A DNA stretch of 64,000 nucleotides from Desulfurococcus sp. Its GTDB lineage: Archaea > Thermoproteota > Thermoprotei_A > Sulfolobales > Desulfurococcaceae. Position 1 is the stretch's first letter. Every line of letters starts with the position of its first letter. The position numbers were made by a program, and so were the translations under genes. The notes below the pieces were generated by a model. That model ran no database searches, had not been told where the DNA came from, and worked only from the letters and a program-made list of their open reading frames with translations. Positions 35,981 to 44,564 of the stretch are shown piece after piece. Location of the stretch: NCBI GenBank assembly GCA_026626905.1, contig JAPNUX010000006.1, positions 62,001 to 126,000 of the forward strand, in the 5' to 3' direction.

Positions 35981-36673
35981 TTAATGGTGGAAGTATATGT
36001 AAATTGCTATACCTACTGATAGTATACCCCCAGCTATTCTAGCTGCATCCTGATGTCTCAGGATCCTCTCGTAGAATGCTAGTCTTGAGAGGCCTGCGAA
36101 AGCTAGTGTAATTAATACTAGTGGCATCGTAAATACTGCAACATAGAGTATCGTGTAGGGTATCCAGAGGATTATAGGTGCCTCCCTCATCAGCACGCTG
36201 TAAACCACGTACATTCCTGCGCTACATGGCAGCAGTGTAAAGCATGCTATAAGTCCTGTTAAAGCTACGTAGACTAAGCTACCTTTCTCTATAAGGCTGC
36301 GTAAGCCTAACCTGTTAGCCAGCCTGCATTCAACCATGTCATCCCTGCAGACCGCTTCACTGGGTTTCCTCTGCTTCACATAGCTGTAGAGTCCATGGGA
36401 TATGATTATCAAACCATAGGCTGCTAGTAGTAGAGAGACATATACTGGTTTTAATGAGAATTCTCTCAGTATACTACGTAGTATGAATCCTAGAATAGAG
36501 TATCCGGTACATACCGATAGTATAAATATCATAGCTACCTTAGCCAGCCTTCTTATATCACCCATGGAGTATGATGCAAGAATACCCGTGTACAATGCGA
36601 AGAAGCAGGGGTCTATGGAGTCTGCTAGAGCCATCGCTATAATCGTGGAGGCGTCTAGAGTTAAACTATTCAA
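35981..36673 (-). CDS. CcdA/DsbD-type membrane thiol electron carrier
   Basis: About 230 residues. TTG 36673 is favoured because GGAGG lies seven bases upstream; ATG 36697 is the longer option. Six or seven membrane helices with two conserved Cys: DSIDPCFFALYTGI in the first and ACFTLLPCSAGMYVVYSV in the fourth. This family carries reducing equivalents from cytosolic thioredoxin to outside partners. A short loop with CRDDMVEC sits between helices. The neighbouring secreted thioredoxin is the obvious partner. Confidence 0.82.
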   Translation of the reverse strand: MNSLTLDASTIIAMALADSIDPCFFALYTGILASYSMGDIRRLAKVAMIFILSVCTGYSILGFILRSILREFSLKPVYVSLLLAAYGLIIISHGLYSYVKQRKPSEAVCRDDMVECRLANRLGLRSLIEKGSLVYVALTGLIACFTLLPCSAGMYVVYSVLMREAPIILWIPYTILYVAVFTMPLVLITLAFAGLSRLAFYERILRHQDAARIAGGILSVGIAIYIYFHH

Positions 36674-36745
36674 CCTTAATCCTCCCTTCCTCAGCATGCT
36701 CGAGGTGGACTGTGGAAAAAGCTATCGTGATATTCTATTACTACT

Positions 36746-37882
36746 TCACCACTCTCCTAATCTAAGTTTATCCAGGAAGCGTAGCCTCTTAGGGGTTGGT
36801 GGGTGTGTTGAGAGGTACTCCTGTATACTGCTGACCTCCTTCTTCTTCAACTCCTCTATTACTTCATCTATGTCTATATGGCTCCAGTCTACTCTCCTCG
36901 AGGGCATCCCGTAGTGGTATAGCGGGTTCGCCACGGCCTCTGTGAGAGCATATATGAATAAAGCCTTGATCTTGCTTGTTGAGATCACTTCTCTAGCGTA
37001 TGCGAATCCCTCGTAGTACACGTGGAGTTTTGCTAGTGCACGCTGCATACTGCGAGGAGATGACGCGCTCGCTCCACTCGTGTCAGCATAGTATTCTCTC
37101 AGCCTGCTGAAGGCTAAGACCAGCACCTGGATAACGAAGCTTAATACTACAGCAGCCACTCCTACCAGCAGGAGTAGGAGGCCTCCAGAGGCCCCCTCCC
37201 TCCTCCTTGATGAGAGTCTTGCTGTCGAAGATATTAAGCCGGCTCTTATGAGGAAGACTCCCATGAAGTATATTAGGCTTGGTAGTAGCCCCATGAAGAG
37301 CATTATAGCGTTATCCCTATGCAAGTGGTGTCCTAGTTCGTGTCCTATTACAGCTTCAAGCTCATCCCTGCTGAGCATTTCAGCGAGCTCCCTGGATACT
37401 GCAACGTACCTCCCCGAGATGATACTACCGTAAGCAAAGGCATTCGGAGGCGAGTTGACGATGACAGCTTTAGGTGGCTTACTGAGACCTAAGCGTGCTG
37501 AGACCTCGTTAACAATCTCCTGTAAATGTTCATCCGGCTTAGCACCATACATGAGGTTTATGAGGAAGGGGGATAGCAGGTATGATATTAGGTTGGCTAT
37601 GAGCAGGAATAGAGCCAGGGATACTATGAACCCTGATGTTAAGACTACATCAAAGCCTGCCACGCTAGCTAGGGAGTAGATTATAAGGATTAATCCCGCC
37701 AGGCCTGAGACCACTATTAGTAACCCTACAATAAGCATTGAAGCCCTGAGAGTGAACCTGCCAGCAAATCTCCACGCTACCCTCGGAGCTATGTATCCAG
37801 CAATACTCATTAATGCTACGAAGCCGATAGCGTACGCTAGTATTAAAGCGAGTAGTGTGAATGGATCATACAGCCACAGCAT
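36746..37882 (-). CDS. htpX: HtpX-like membrane zinc metalloprotease (M48)
   Basis: About 378 residues. ATG 37882 has GGGGA six bases upstream; TTG 37888 is an alternative. Four or five membrane helices, two near the N terminus; the zinc site is AVIGHELGHHLHRDNAIM, with the third ligand expected in LREYYADTSGA. The family degrades damaged membrane proteins. The C-terminal HPPTPKRLRFLDKL is a common M48 ending. Confidence 0.9.
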   Translation of the reverse strand: MLWLYDPFTLLALILAYAIGFVALMSIAGYIAPRVAWRFAGRFTLRASMLIVGLLIVVSGLAGLILIIYSLASVAGFDVVLTSGFIVSLALFLLIANLISYLLSPFLINLMYGAKPDEHLQEIVNEVSARLGLSKPPKAVIVNSPPNAFAYGSIISGRYVAVSRELAEMLSRDELEAVIGHELGHHLHRDNAIMLFMGLLPSLIYFMGVFLIRAGLISSTARLSSRRREGASGGLLLLLVGVAAVVLSFVIQVLVLAFSRLREYYADTSGASASSPRSMQRALAKLHVYYEGFAYAREVISTSKIKALFIYALTEAVANPLYHYGMPSRRVDWSHIDIDEVIEELKKKEVSSIQEYLSTHPPTPKRLRFLDKLRLGEW

Positions 37883-37968
37883 TCCCAATCCCCATTATCC
37901 AGCATCATCTATGAAATATCAGCCTTTTTAAACCACATCAGCTACGAGGAGTACGGCATTCTAGGCTA

Positions 37969-39927
37969 CTAGCCTTTCGAAGTAGTTCTTCCAGCTCTAG
38001 CAAGTCTTAACGCTATGATAGCTGAGATGACGGTGACAGCTATGAAAGCTAGGATCACGTATAGCTTGACGCCGCCTCCGGGTCTCCATGTTGACTCTCC
38101 TTCAGTGCTAGTGGCCGGGCTGCTAGAACTACCTGTCTGAACCTGCTGTGTCGGCGTGGAGACCGGACTCCCCGGGGTAGCTACCTCTGACTGCTGGGAG
38201 ATATATGTGCAACTAGTGTTCAAGACTAGCGTAGCTGTCAGGTATATCGAGGCTACTTTAGAGTAAGTGTTGAGGGCTGATGAGTAGTCGCCTAGGTTAA
38301 CCGCTTCAATACTGCTTTCAAGCAGGAGCTCTACGAGCGGCGGCTTAAATGCTCTTCCAGGTAGAGCATTTATTACCTCGGCTTGAGAGCTTACAACACT
38401 CTTGAGATTCCCTTGATCGAAGACCTTGTGGACCGCGATTACCGAGCCGGCGATAACGTTAATAGTGAAGCCTAGTAGCGCAGCTGTATCATTAGTTACC
38501 TGCATGTTGAGGAGGTTATAGTAGTCTGCAGCCTCGCTCAGCGTACTGGTATCTCCACCTGCCTCACTTATAATAGCATTGATGTAGGAGTAGACTGTAG
38601 ATGAGAGAGCTTGAAGCCCTACTACGCTCACTGTAGCTTTAAGACCCGTGTTAAACCCACTCCCGGTGGATGAGGTGGTATTAAGCATTATCTCCGCCTG
38701 CTTCAGGAATGATAGAGCGTAAGCTAGATACTCTAGTTTACTTGATTCATCGCTGGATGAGAGAGCATTAGCATAGTAGTAGCCTGCCCTGTAGTACAGT
38801 GCTTTCACGTAGGAAGCTGTGACCAGCGAGCTGGGATCCACTATACTGCCCAGGGATTCCAGCCTCCCTCCAATAGATGCGAGCGAGGTATTCACAATCC
38901 CAGCTACATCCCCGATACTAAGGCTACCTGCAAGTAGCTTGGAGAGGAGGTTGTAGTATACAGCTGAAGGATACATCTCTAGCGCGCTTGTAAAGACGTA
39001 AGCAGGGCTGGAATTCCTCAAGGACTCAAGCTTGACGAGAGTGTTCCCCACGCTCTCGAGGCCTCCTAGTAGGAGTGCTCTACGGTAAGGGTCGATTGAA
39101 CGAGTCATGCTGTACGTCTCGTTCACTAAGCCTTCTAGATCCCCTAGCACTCTACTAATGCTAGCGGCTTCTATGCTGCTGGCAGCGGAGTATGCAGGTG
39201 TAGCAGGCTTCAACGTAATGTTGGATCCTGTGAAGTACGTGTAGGCGTCTAGTATAGAGCCTACTTCAACAACAGTTACATTGATTTCTCTACCATATTC
39301 AACAAGGTCTACCCTCTCATATGCTATCCTCCTCACGATACCCCATGGATACTTCTCCTCCTGTACGACGGGGTATTGATAGTAGCGTTGACCAAGAGGT
39401 ATCAGAAATACTTTGAAGCCTGCTGATGCAGCTGCATCAAGCTTCTCCTTTAATCCTCCAACAGGCCCTACTGTGGCGTCCGGGTTTATCATTCCAGTCA
39501 TTGTGACACCTGGTGTAAGGCTAGTATTCGTTAAGAGTGAGAGGAAGCCCACTGTCATCAAGGCTCCAGCACTAGGCCCGCCTATCACTGGAACACTAGA
39601 CTCCACGACAACATAGTAGTCGTACCTCTCGAATGATATATTAGCTAGCACTGAAGCCACGTACGCGGCTACTCTAGCTGCACCCTGGGTATCTAGCTCT
39701 GTGTAAGGGAGCGCGGAGAAGAATACTCTGCCTTCACCAGGATATGCTATCGTTAAAGTAATCCTGGTTAGCACGCCTCCTCCACTACCCGATACAGCTG
39801 GCGCGTAGATGTCGATTGATTTAACATAGCTGTAGTTTAATAGCCAGGAGCTAGTGTCGGCGGAAGCTAGGGGTGTTAATGCCAGTAGTATAAGCGTTAA
39901 TATTGTAATTAGATGAGAGCCCCTCAT
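37969..39927 (-). CDS. Secreted, anchored Lon-like (S16-fold) serine protease
   Basis: About 652 residues. ATG 39927 is preferred: it has GGGGT upstream and starts the signal peptide MRGSHLITILTLILLALTPLASA; the longer ATG 39993 adds 22 residues in front. Residues 30-215 form a Lon proteolytic fold with Ser in SVPVIGGPSAGALMTVGFLS and Lys in GPVGGLKEKLDAAASAGFKVFLIP. There is no ATPase domain. A long helical region with Ser/Thr-rich tail and a final membrane helix (KLYVILAFIAVTVISAIIALRLA) follow. Resembles the archaeal COG1750 type of predicted serine protease. Substrates unknown. Confidence 0.83.
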   Translation of the reverse strand: MRGSHLITILTLILLALTPLASADTSSWLLNYSYVKSIDIYAPAVSGSGGGVLTRITLTIAYPGEGRVFFSALPYTELDTQGAARVAAYVASVLANISFERYDYYVVVESSVPVIGGPSAGALMTVGFLSLLTNTSLTPGVTMTGMINPDATVGPVGGLKEKLDAAASAGFKVFLIPLGQRYYQYPVVQEEKYPWGIVRRIAYERVDLVEYGREINVTVVEVGSILDAYTYFTGSNITLKPATPAYSAASSIEAASISRVLGDLEGLVNETYSMTRSIDPYRRALLLGGLESVGNTLVKLESLRNSSPAYVFTSALEMYPSAVYYNLLSKLLAGSLSIGDVAGIVNTSLASIGGRLESLGSIVDPSSLVTASYVKALYYRAGYYYANALSSSDESSKLEYLAYALSFLKQAEIMLNTTSSTGSGFNTGLKATVSVVGLQALSSTVYSYINAIISEAGGDTSTLSEAADYYNLLNMQVTNDTAALLGFTINVIAGSVIAVHKVFDQGNLKSVVSSQAEVINALPGRAFKPPLVELLLESSIEAVNLGDYSSALNTYSKVASIYLTATLVLNTSCTYISQQSEVATPGSPVSTPTQQVQTGSSSSPATSTEGESTWRPGGGVKLYVILAFIAVTVISAIIALRLARAGRTTSKG

Positions 39928-40146
39928 ACCTAACCCCTCACTACGCCTTCGGGAAGGGTGTTGCAGTGTATTAAAGCTTTTGCGTAGACTCACACATTCC
40001 AGCGGGAAATCCCCTACATTTATGTATCAAATTGTAGTAATAGTGGTGTTTGAGAATGCTATAAAAACTCGTGGATGCATTAAATGCTTCGATGCTGAAG
40101 CCGACATAGCCTGACTGTTGATGAAGGGTCGATTAACTGAGACCTA

Positions 40147-41043
40147 TTAAAGGGAGCAGATCAAGCCGGCTACCTTTACATCCTTAAACTCTAATACTAT
40201 GACTTCAGAGCCGTCTAGCGTGAAGCTGTCGGCATCAATCAACCCGGTTGCAGTAAGCGATTCGACAAGCCTCGGTGTTCCCGAATCAGCTGACCCGAGG
40301 TCAAGCCATGTTATTAAGCTCGCTCTATCAAGGAGTCCATGCCGCTTTACTATTGGTGAGAGATAGCTGCTTCTATCTAGTGTCACACTGACTCCTGGAT
40401 GGTAAGGTCCTGTAGCCGGCATCACTATGAGAGTACCTCCATTCTCTAAGGGTATCTTCATGAATACTGGTAGCCTAAGAGACCCCAGGCATCTTATGCT
40501 TGGATGCTCGTGACCTATTACAATGTAATCCCAGCCTGAGACTTCTACTTCACTATGGCCGTGTACTATGAGCAGTCTCCCCCCTCTAACTGCAATGTCG
40601 ATCGAGTCCACGAAGCTGACTTCAAGCTTCTCTAGAAGAGGACGTATGAAGTTATCGTGGTTGCCCCGCACAACCTCAATTTCCCTGATACCCATGCTCC
40701 GTGCCTCAGCAACGAGTGCTGCCACCTCGCTCTTCTCCTGTTTAAGCAGCCTGTCGAATGCATGCTTTAAGTCGCCGTTGACAACTAGTCTCTCGACAGG
40801 TATACGAGACGTAGTCCTCCTAAGGTATTCTAAGGCACGCTTTAATTGAATGCGAGGGAGGAAGACGCCGGCGTAGCTGCTGCCACCCCTAGCACTATAA
40901 GTCAACCCTCTTGCCGCAGCCTCTTCAAACCCCAGGTGAAGATCAGCCATTACTAGCATCCTGTATTCCTGCACGTATATAAAGGGTGCTCCGGCAACAA
41001 TGTACAGGCCTATATCTAGTTCCTTCACCAATGGCCTCAACAC
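40147..41043 (-). CDS. Calcineurin-like metallophosphoesterase
   Basis: 298 residues from GTG. Five metal motifs in order: VMADLHLGFEEA, VVNGDLKHAFD, EVVRGNHDNF, LLIVHGHSEVE and VIGHEHPSIRC. This matches the archaeal COG1407-type phosphoesterases, whose substrates are mostly unknown; nuclease or cyclic-nucleotide activity are possible. One of the two 24-bp repeats lies 10 bp upstream of the start. Confidence 0.82.
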   Translation of the reverse strand: MLRPLVKELDIGLYIVAGAPFIYVQEYRMLVMADLHLGFEEAAARGLTYSARGGSSYAGVFLPRIQLKRALEYLRRTTSRIPVERLVVNGDLKHAFDRLLKQEKSEVAALVAEARSMGIREIEVVRGNHDNFIRPLLEKLEVSFVDSIDIAVRGGRLLIVHGHSEVEVSGWDYIVIGHEHPSIRCLGSLRLPVFMKIPLENGGTLIVMPATGPYHPGVSVTLDRSSYLSPIVKRHGLLDRASLITWLDLGSADSGTPRLVESLTATGLIDADSFTLDGSEVIVLEFKDVKVAGLICSL

Positions 41044-41052
41044 AATTAAACC

Positions 41053-41118
41053 CTTTCAGTCTTTTCTGATTGCTTCGATATATTAGATGTCAAACTTTCA
41101 GTCTTTTTTGATTGCTTC
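41053..41118. repeat. Two 24-bp CRISPR-like direct repeats, 18 bp apart
   Basis: The segments 41053-41076 and 41095-41118 both read CTTTCAGTCTTTT-like at the left and TGATTGCTTC at the right, with a single mismatch (C or T at the fourteenth base). On the minus strand they end in GACTGAAAG, close to the ATTGAAAG ending common in crenarchaeal 24-25-bp CRISPR repeats. Only two copies are present and the gap is 18 bp, much shorter than a normal spacer. No cas gene is in the window. Confidence 0.5.
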
Positions 41119-41262
41119 TAGTCGTTGATTCTCACTATAGGGTTTATTAAGCTTTACTCTTAGAGCCTGGAAAACCATGAAGCCCATTGAAGGATCAACC
41201 ATTAAATAGTGTTTGAACAGGCTGAGAGACTAGAGATGGCTATGGAGGAATTAGGAGGAATG

Positions 41263-41336
41263 CGGGCCCGCCGGGATTTGAACCCGGGTCCTACGGGTTA
41301 AGAGCCCGCCGCTCTACCAGGCTGAGCTACGGGCCC
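41263..41336 (-). tRNA. tRNA-Lys (anticodon CTT)
   Basis: On the minus strand a 74-nt cloverleaf reads from GGGCCCGTAGCTCAGCC to its acceptor partner CGGGCCC. The D stem is GCTC/GAGC, the anticodon stem GCGGG/CCCGT encloses CTCTTAA (anticodon CTT), and the T stem CCGGG/CCCGG encloses TTCAAAT. The discriminator is G and CCA is not encoded. There is no intron. Confidence 0.95.
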
Positions 41337-41370
41337 TTCTTCAGGCTTCAAAGCCATATAGGTGGAAGCC

Positions 41371-41380
41371 AGTTTATAAA
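41371..41380 (-). promoter_or_regulatory. TATA box of tRNA-Lys
   Basis: On the minus strand TTTATAAACT lies about 37-45 bp upstream of the tRNA 5' end, giving an expected transcript start roughly 10 bases before the mature end. This is normal spacing for a crenarchaeal tRNA gene. Confidence 0.5.
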
Positions 41381-41460
41381 TTCTATCATCTATTTTTCTT
41401 CAAGTGTGCCTGTAGCAGGGGGTTCTGGAAGCTCGCTTCTCGCATTAAAGTGGAGGGAGG

Positions 41461-42144
41461 ATGAGTTCAAGCGTGCCGGAGGGTGGCCGGAGGATCCGTA
41501 ATAGAAGGCTCGTGGACTACATGCAGTCTAAGAGTAGCCAGGATGCTAACACTAGAGTAGCTGAGAAGAAAGCTGTTTCAGAGGAGGCTAAGAAACCTGA
41601 GAGTAGTGTTAGCGGGGAAGGGGATATAGATGAGATAAGAGAGATTCTTTTAAGGAAGAGCAGGGAGGCTAAGGGCGGAAGGGAAGCTACTGAGGGTTCA
41701 CCAAGTCAGTCTCCAGCCGAGGCTTCAAGCAGTAGAGTAACTGTGGATGCAACGAGTACATCAAGAATTATTGAATCTATTGTTTCATCTAAAAGCGTTA
41801 AGATTATCGAGTGTAATCAGCATGGAGTATGCATGGATGGAAAGAGGATAGGGGAGATCTTTGTTGACGAGTATGGTATTAAACGTCAGAGAGGATATGT
41901 TAATACAACACGCCTGCCAATATTCCTTGATTTCGCTGTAGAGGAGGCTGAAGTAAAACCTGTCCTTAAGAAGGCTCTCATTGTTAGAACGGAGAAGGGG
42001 TCGCTAGCCTTAGTGCCCGAGGACTTTATATGCGAGCTTAGCTCTAGGTACGGTATTCTTCTATCAATAGAGAAGTGTAATGAGAGCAAAAATAAAAACA
42101 TGTCTTTAAAGGGCATTGCATCCAAGAGGGGTAGGTCTAGCTGA
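41461..42144 (+). CDS. Hypothetical protein with disordered N terminus
   Basis: 227 residues from ATG with GTGGAGGGAGG directly in front. The first 110 residues are low-complexity and rich in Ser, Glu, Lys and Arg (KKAVSEEAKKPESSVSGEG). The C-terminal half is a compact domain (VKIIECNQHGVCMDGKRIGEIFVDEYGIKRQRGYVNTTRLPIFLDFAVEEA) with three Cys. I do not recognise it. The clean start and strand-consistent composition support it being expressed. Confidence 0.6.
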   Translation: MSSSVPEGGRRIRNRRLVDYMQSKSSQDANTRVAEKKAVSEEAKKPESSVSGEGDIDEIREILLRKSREAKGGREATEGSPSQSPAEASSSRVTVDATSTSRIIESIVSSKSVKIIECNQHGVCMDGKRIGEIFVDEYGIKRQRGYVNTTRLPIFLDFAVEEAEVKPVLKKALIVRTEKGSLALVPEDFICELSSRYGILLSIEKCNESKNKNMSLKGIASKRGRSS

Positions 42145-42149
42145 CTACT

Positions 42150-42494
42150 CTAAGGTGCAACCCTGTAGAGGACTCCTCCGGAGTCCGTATCCATTAATCT
42201 TGGCATTCTTCTGCGTCTTCTACGCTTTACACCCGTCGGCTCCCACTTCATGTCAGGTGTTCCAAGGCTTCCATCAGGAAACTCTACGATCCTTCTCAAT
42301 GCTAATAGATGGTTTACAGCTCTACGCATTCTATCTTCGCCTGCTATACCGCTAAACTCCTTCACCAGCTCCTGGAAGAATACCGGGCGACCTTTTCTCT
42401 TAATAGCCTCGTACACGGCTTCCGGTAGTTCAGCATCTCTAGGTGCTATCTCAACTACTATATCCTCGTCTTCATATATCTTCCTTCTAACCAT
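42150..42494 (-). CDS. Small winged-helix-like protein, paralogue of the protein at 47521
   Basis: About 114 residues. ATG 42494 is set by GGGTGA six bases upstream; GTG 42503 overlaps that site. Core: IYEDEDIVVEIAPRDAELPEAVYEAIKRKGRPVFFQELVKEFSGIAGEDRMRRAVNHLLALRRIVEFPDG, which looks like a winged helix where SGIAGEDRMRRAVNHLL is the recognition region. A basic patch KRRRRRRMPR follows. Probably a DNA- or RNA-binding protein. It converges on the previous gene with a 5-bp gap. Confidence 0.62.
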   Translation of the reverse strand: MVRRKIYEDEDIVVEIAPRDAELPEAVYEAIKRKGRPVFFQELVKEFSGIAGEDRMRRAVNHLLALRRIVEFPDGSLGTPDMKWEPTGVKRRRRRRMPRLMDTDSGGVLYRVAP

Positions 42495-42613
42495 TTCTCT
42501 CACCCATTATACCTTATAGTGGGATACTAAGATATAAATCTTTTCGCGGCTTGAATCCCACTGGACAGCGTGCCGGGCTCTTAGACTCTAGCTTAAATAG
42601 ATATATATACTTG

Positions 42614-42620
42614 TATAAAT
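42614..42620 (+). promoter_or_regulatory. Putative TATA box of iorA (leaderless)
   Basis: TATAAAT is centred about 28 bp before the iorA ATG at 42645, the distance expected for a leaderless archaeal mRNA. No ribosome-binding site is visible before that ATG. A second AT-rich element CTTAAATA at 42592-42599 is an alternative. Confidence 0.45.
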
Positions 42621-42644
42621 TGTATGTAAATATTGTGATTCCCT

Positions 42645-44558
42645 ATGAGCTACCTGCTCGCTAGTAGAGGAGAGAAGGTATTACTAATGGGTAACGAGGC
42701 GATTGCAAGAGCATCTCTCGAAGCAGGCATATGCCTGGCGGCAGCTTACCCGGGTACGCCTTCAACGGAAATACTGGAGGCTTTAAGTGAGGTGGCTGGC
42801 GAGTGCGGTATCTACGTGGAGTGGAGTGTTAACGAGAAGGTGGCATTTGAGACAGCCTACGCGGCTGCAATAAGTGGTGTTAGAAGCCTTGTAGCAATGA
42901 AGCATGTGGGAGTTAACGTTGCATCAGATATACTGATGAGCAGCGCGTACTCAGGGGTTAAAGAAGGCTTTGTAGTAGTTTCAGCCGACGACCCCGGCAT
43001 GCACAGCAGTCAGAACGAGCAGGATAATAGATGGTATGGGATGCTAGCGCACATCCCTGTCGTAGAGCCGAGTAGCGTGAGAGACACCTACCGGTTGACG
43101 AGAGCAGCATTCGAGCTTAGCAGCAAGTACAGTCATCCAGTGATTCTTAGATCAACAACTAGAATCAGCCATACAAGACAACCGGTGGAGATTGAGGCTG
43201 ATATACCCTACGAGAAGAAGTGCAGGGGGGTCTTCGATAGGAGAATCGAGAGATGGGTTCTTATACCTGCATTCGGGAGAAAGCTGAAGGCTCGGATGAT
43301 GCATGTATGGGATGAAGTAAGGAGAAACGAGGGTAGGGAGCCATTCATACGCGTGGTAAACCCCGGCGGGAGGAAAGCCATTATAGCTAGTGGAATAAGC
43401 TTCTCGCATGTAGAAGAAGCTCTCAGCTTAATGGGTATGCCTAGTGATGTAACACTTGTTAAGGTGTCGCTCCCAGTACCCCTGCCCTTCAAGCCTATAG
43501 TTGACGTCCTCAGAGATGCAAGAGAAGTCCTAGTAGTAGAGGAGTTAGACCCTGTAGTCGAGACTCAAGTTAAGGATATAGTCGTAGATGAAGGCTTAGA
43601 GGTAAGAGTTCACGGTAAAAACATGGTGCCAGGCGACGGAGAGCTCTCAGTTGAAAGGGTATTTAAGCCTATAGCCGACTTCCTAGGTGTCAGCATAGCT
43701 CCTCCATGGCAGAGTATCGGTGAAGCCGTGCTTGAACCCCCGATACCTCCGCGTCCTCCTGTCCTTTGCCCGGGGTGTCCTCACAGGAGTACGTTCTACA
43801 TTGTTAAGACAGCTCTCAACAAAGCCGGCATACGCAATGTAGTGTTCACGGGGGATATTGGGTGCTATACGCTTGGATACCAGAAGCCCTTTGAAACGCA
43901 GATGACTTCATTCGAGATGGGTGGCAGCCTAGGGGTAGCCCATGGATTCGGGAAGGTGCTTGACGACCCAGTGATAGCTGTCATCGGTGACTCGACATTC
44001 TTCCATGCTGGGATACCTCCAGCTGTAAACATAGTCTACAATAACTCGAAGGTCATACCTCTAGTACTAGATAACTCTGTGACAGCGATGACAGGACATC
44101 AGCCCCACCCAGGCTCTGGTATTACAGCAACTGGCGCTGAGACCAGGAGGATCCTGCCTGAGGAGGTACTAGAAAGCCTGGGATTCAAGACTATCACCAT
44201 TAATCCACTGAATGTCAAGGAGTCTATAAACCAGCTCGCACAGGCATTCAAAGACTACTTGAAAGGGGAGAGGATAGCGATAGTATCGAGAATGAAGTGT
44301 GCTCTAGTCGTGTTGAGGGAGGCTAGGAGAGCAAAGGTTACACTACCAGTATACACTATTATTGAGGATAAGTGTACTGGATGCATGGCCTGCGTCAATC
44401 TTACAGCCTGCCCGGCTCTCGTAGTGCCACCTGGATCCAGGAAGCCTATTATACTAGAAGACTTGTGCGCTGGGTGCGGTCTATGTGCATCGATATGCCC
44501 CTTCAACGCTATAGTTATAGGAAACAAGCCCAGCCCTGAATGGGTTAAACTATGGTGA
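42645..44558 (+). CDS. iorA: Indolepyruvate ferredoxin oxidoreductase, alpha subunit
   Basis: 637 residues from ATG. It oxidatively decarboxylates aryl pyruvates to aryl-CoA and reduces ferredoxin, with IorB. The N-terminal PP domain has AYPGTPSTEILEAL; the ThDP-binding region is PPRPPVLCPGCPHRSTFYIVKTAL through GDIGCYTLGYQKPFETQMTSFEMGGSLGVAHGF and GDSTFFHAGIPPAVNIVYNNS. The C terminus carries two ferredoxin-like clusters (CTGCMACVNLTACP, CAGCGLCASICPF). The first cluster has an insertion, as is usual in IorA. iorB follows after 6 bp. Confidence 0.95.
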   Translation: MSYLLASRGEKVLLMGNEAIARASLEAGICLAAAYPGTPSTEILEALSEVAGECGIYVEWSVNEKVAFETAYAAAISGVRSLVAMKHVGVNVASDILMSSAYSGVKEGFVVVSADDPGMHSSQNEQDNRWYGMLAHIPVVEPSSVRDTYRLTRAAFELSSKYSHPVILRSTTRISHTRQPVEIEADIPYEKKCRGVFDRRIERWVLIPAFGRKLKARMMHVWDEVRRNEGREPFIRVVNPGGRKAIIASGISFSHVEEALSLMGMPSDVTLVKVSLPVPLPFKPIVDVLRDAREVLVVEELDPVVETQVKDIVVDEGLEVRVHGKNMVPGDGELSVERVFKPIADFLGVSIAPPWQSIGEAVLEPPIPPRPPVLCPGCPHRSTFYIVKTALNKAGIRNVVFTGDIGCYTLGYQKPFETQMTSFEMGGSLGVAHGFGKVLDDPVIAVIGDSTFFHAGIPPAVNIVYNNSKVIPLVLDNSVTAMTGHQPHPGSGITATGAETRRILPEEVLESLGFKTITINPLNVKESINQLAQAFKDYLKGERIAIVSRMKCALVVLREARRAKVTLPVYTIIEDKCTGCMACVNLTACPALVVPPGSRKPIILEDLCAGCGLCASICPFNAIVIGNKPSPEWVKLW

Positions 44559-44564
44559 TGCAGC

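Noticed and set aside
40089-40142. Second possible C/D box RNA (CTGA, TTGATGA and CTGA in order)
   Set aside because: The first C box would be TCGATGC, matching the consensus at too few positions; the D', C' and D signals alone occur often by chance.
42520-42563. AGTGGGAT and ATCCCACT inverted pair upstream of iorA
   Set aside because: The arms are only 8 bp with a long gap and flank no clear promoter in a consistent way; probably chance.
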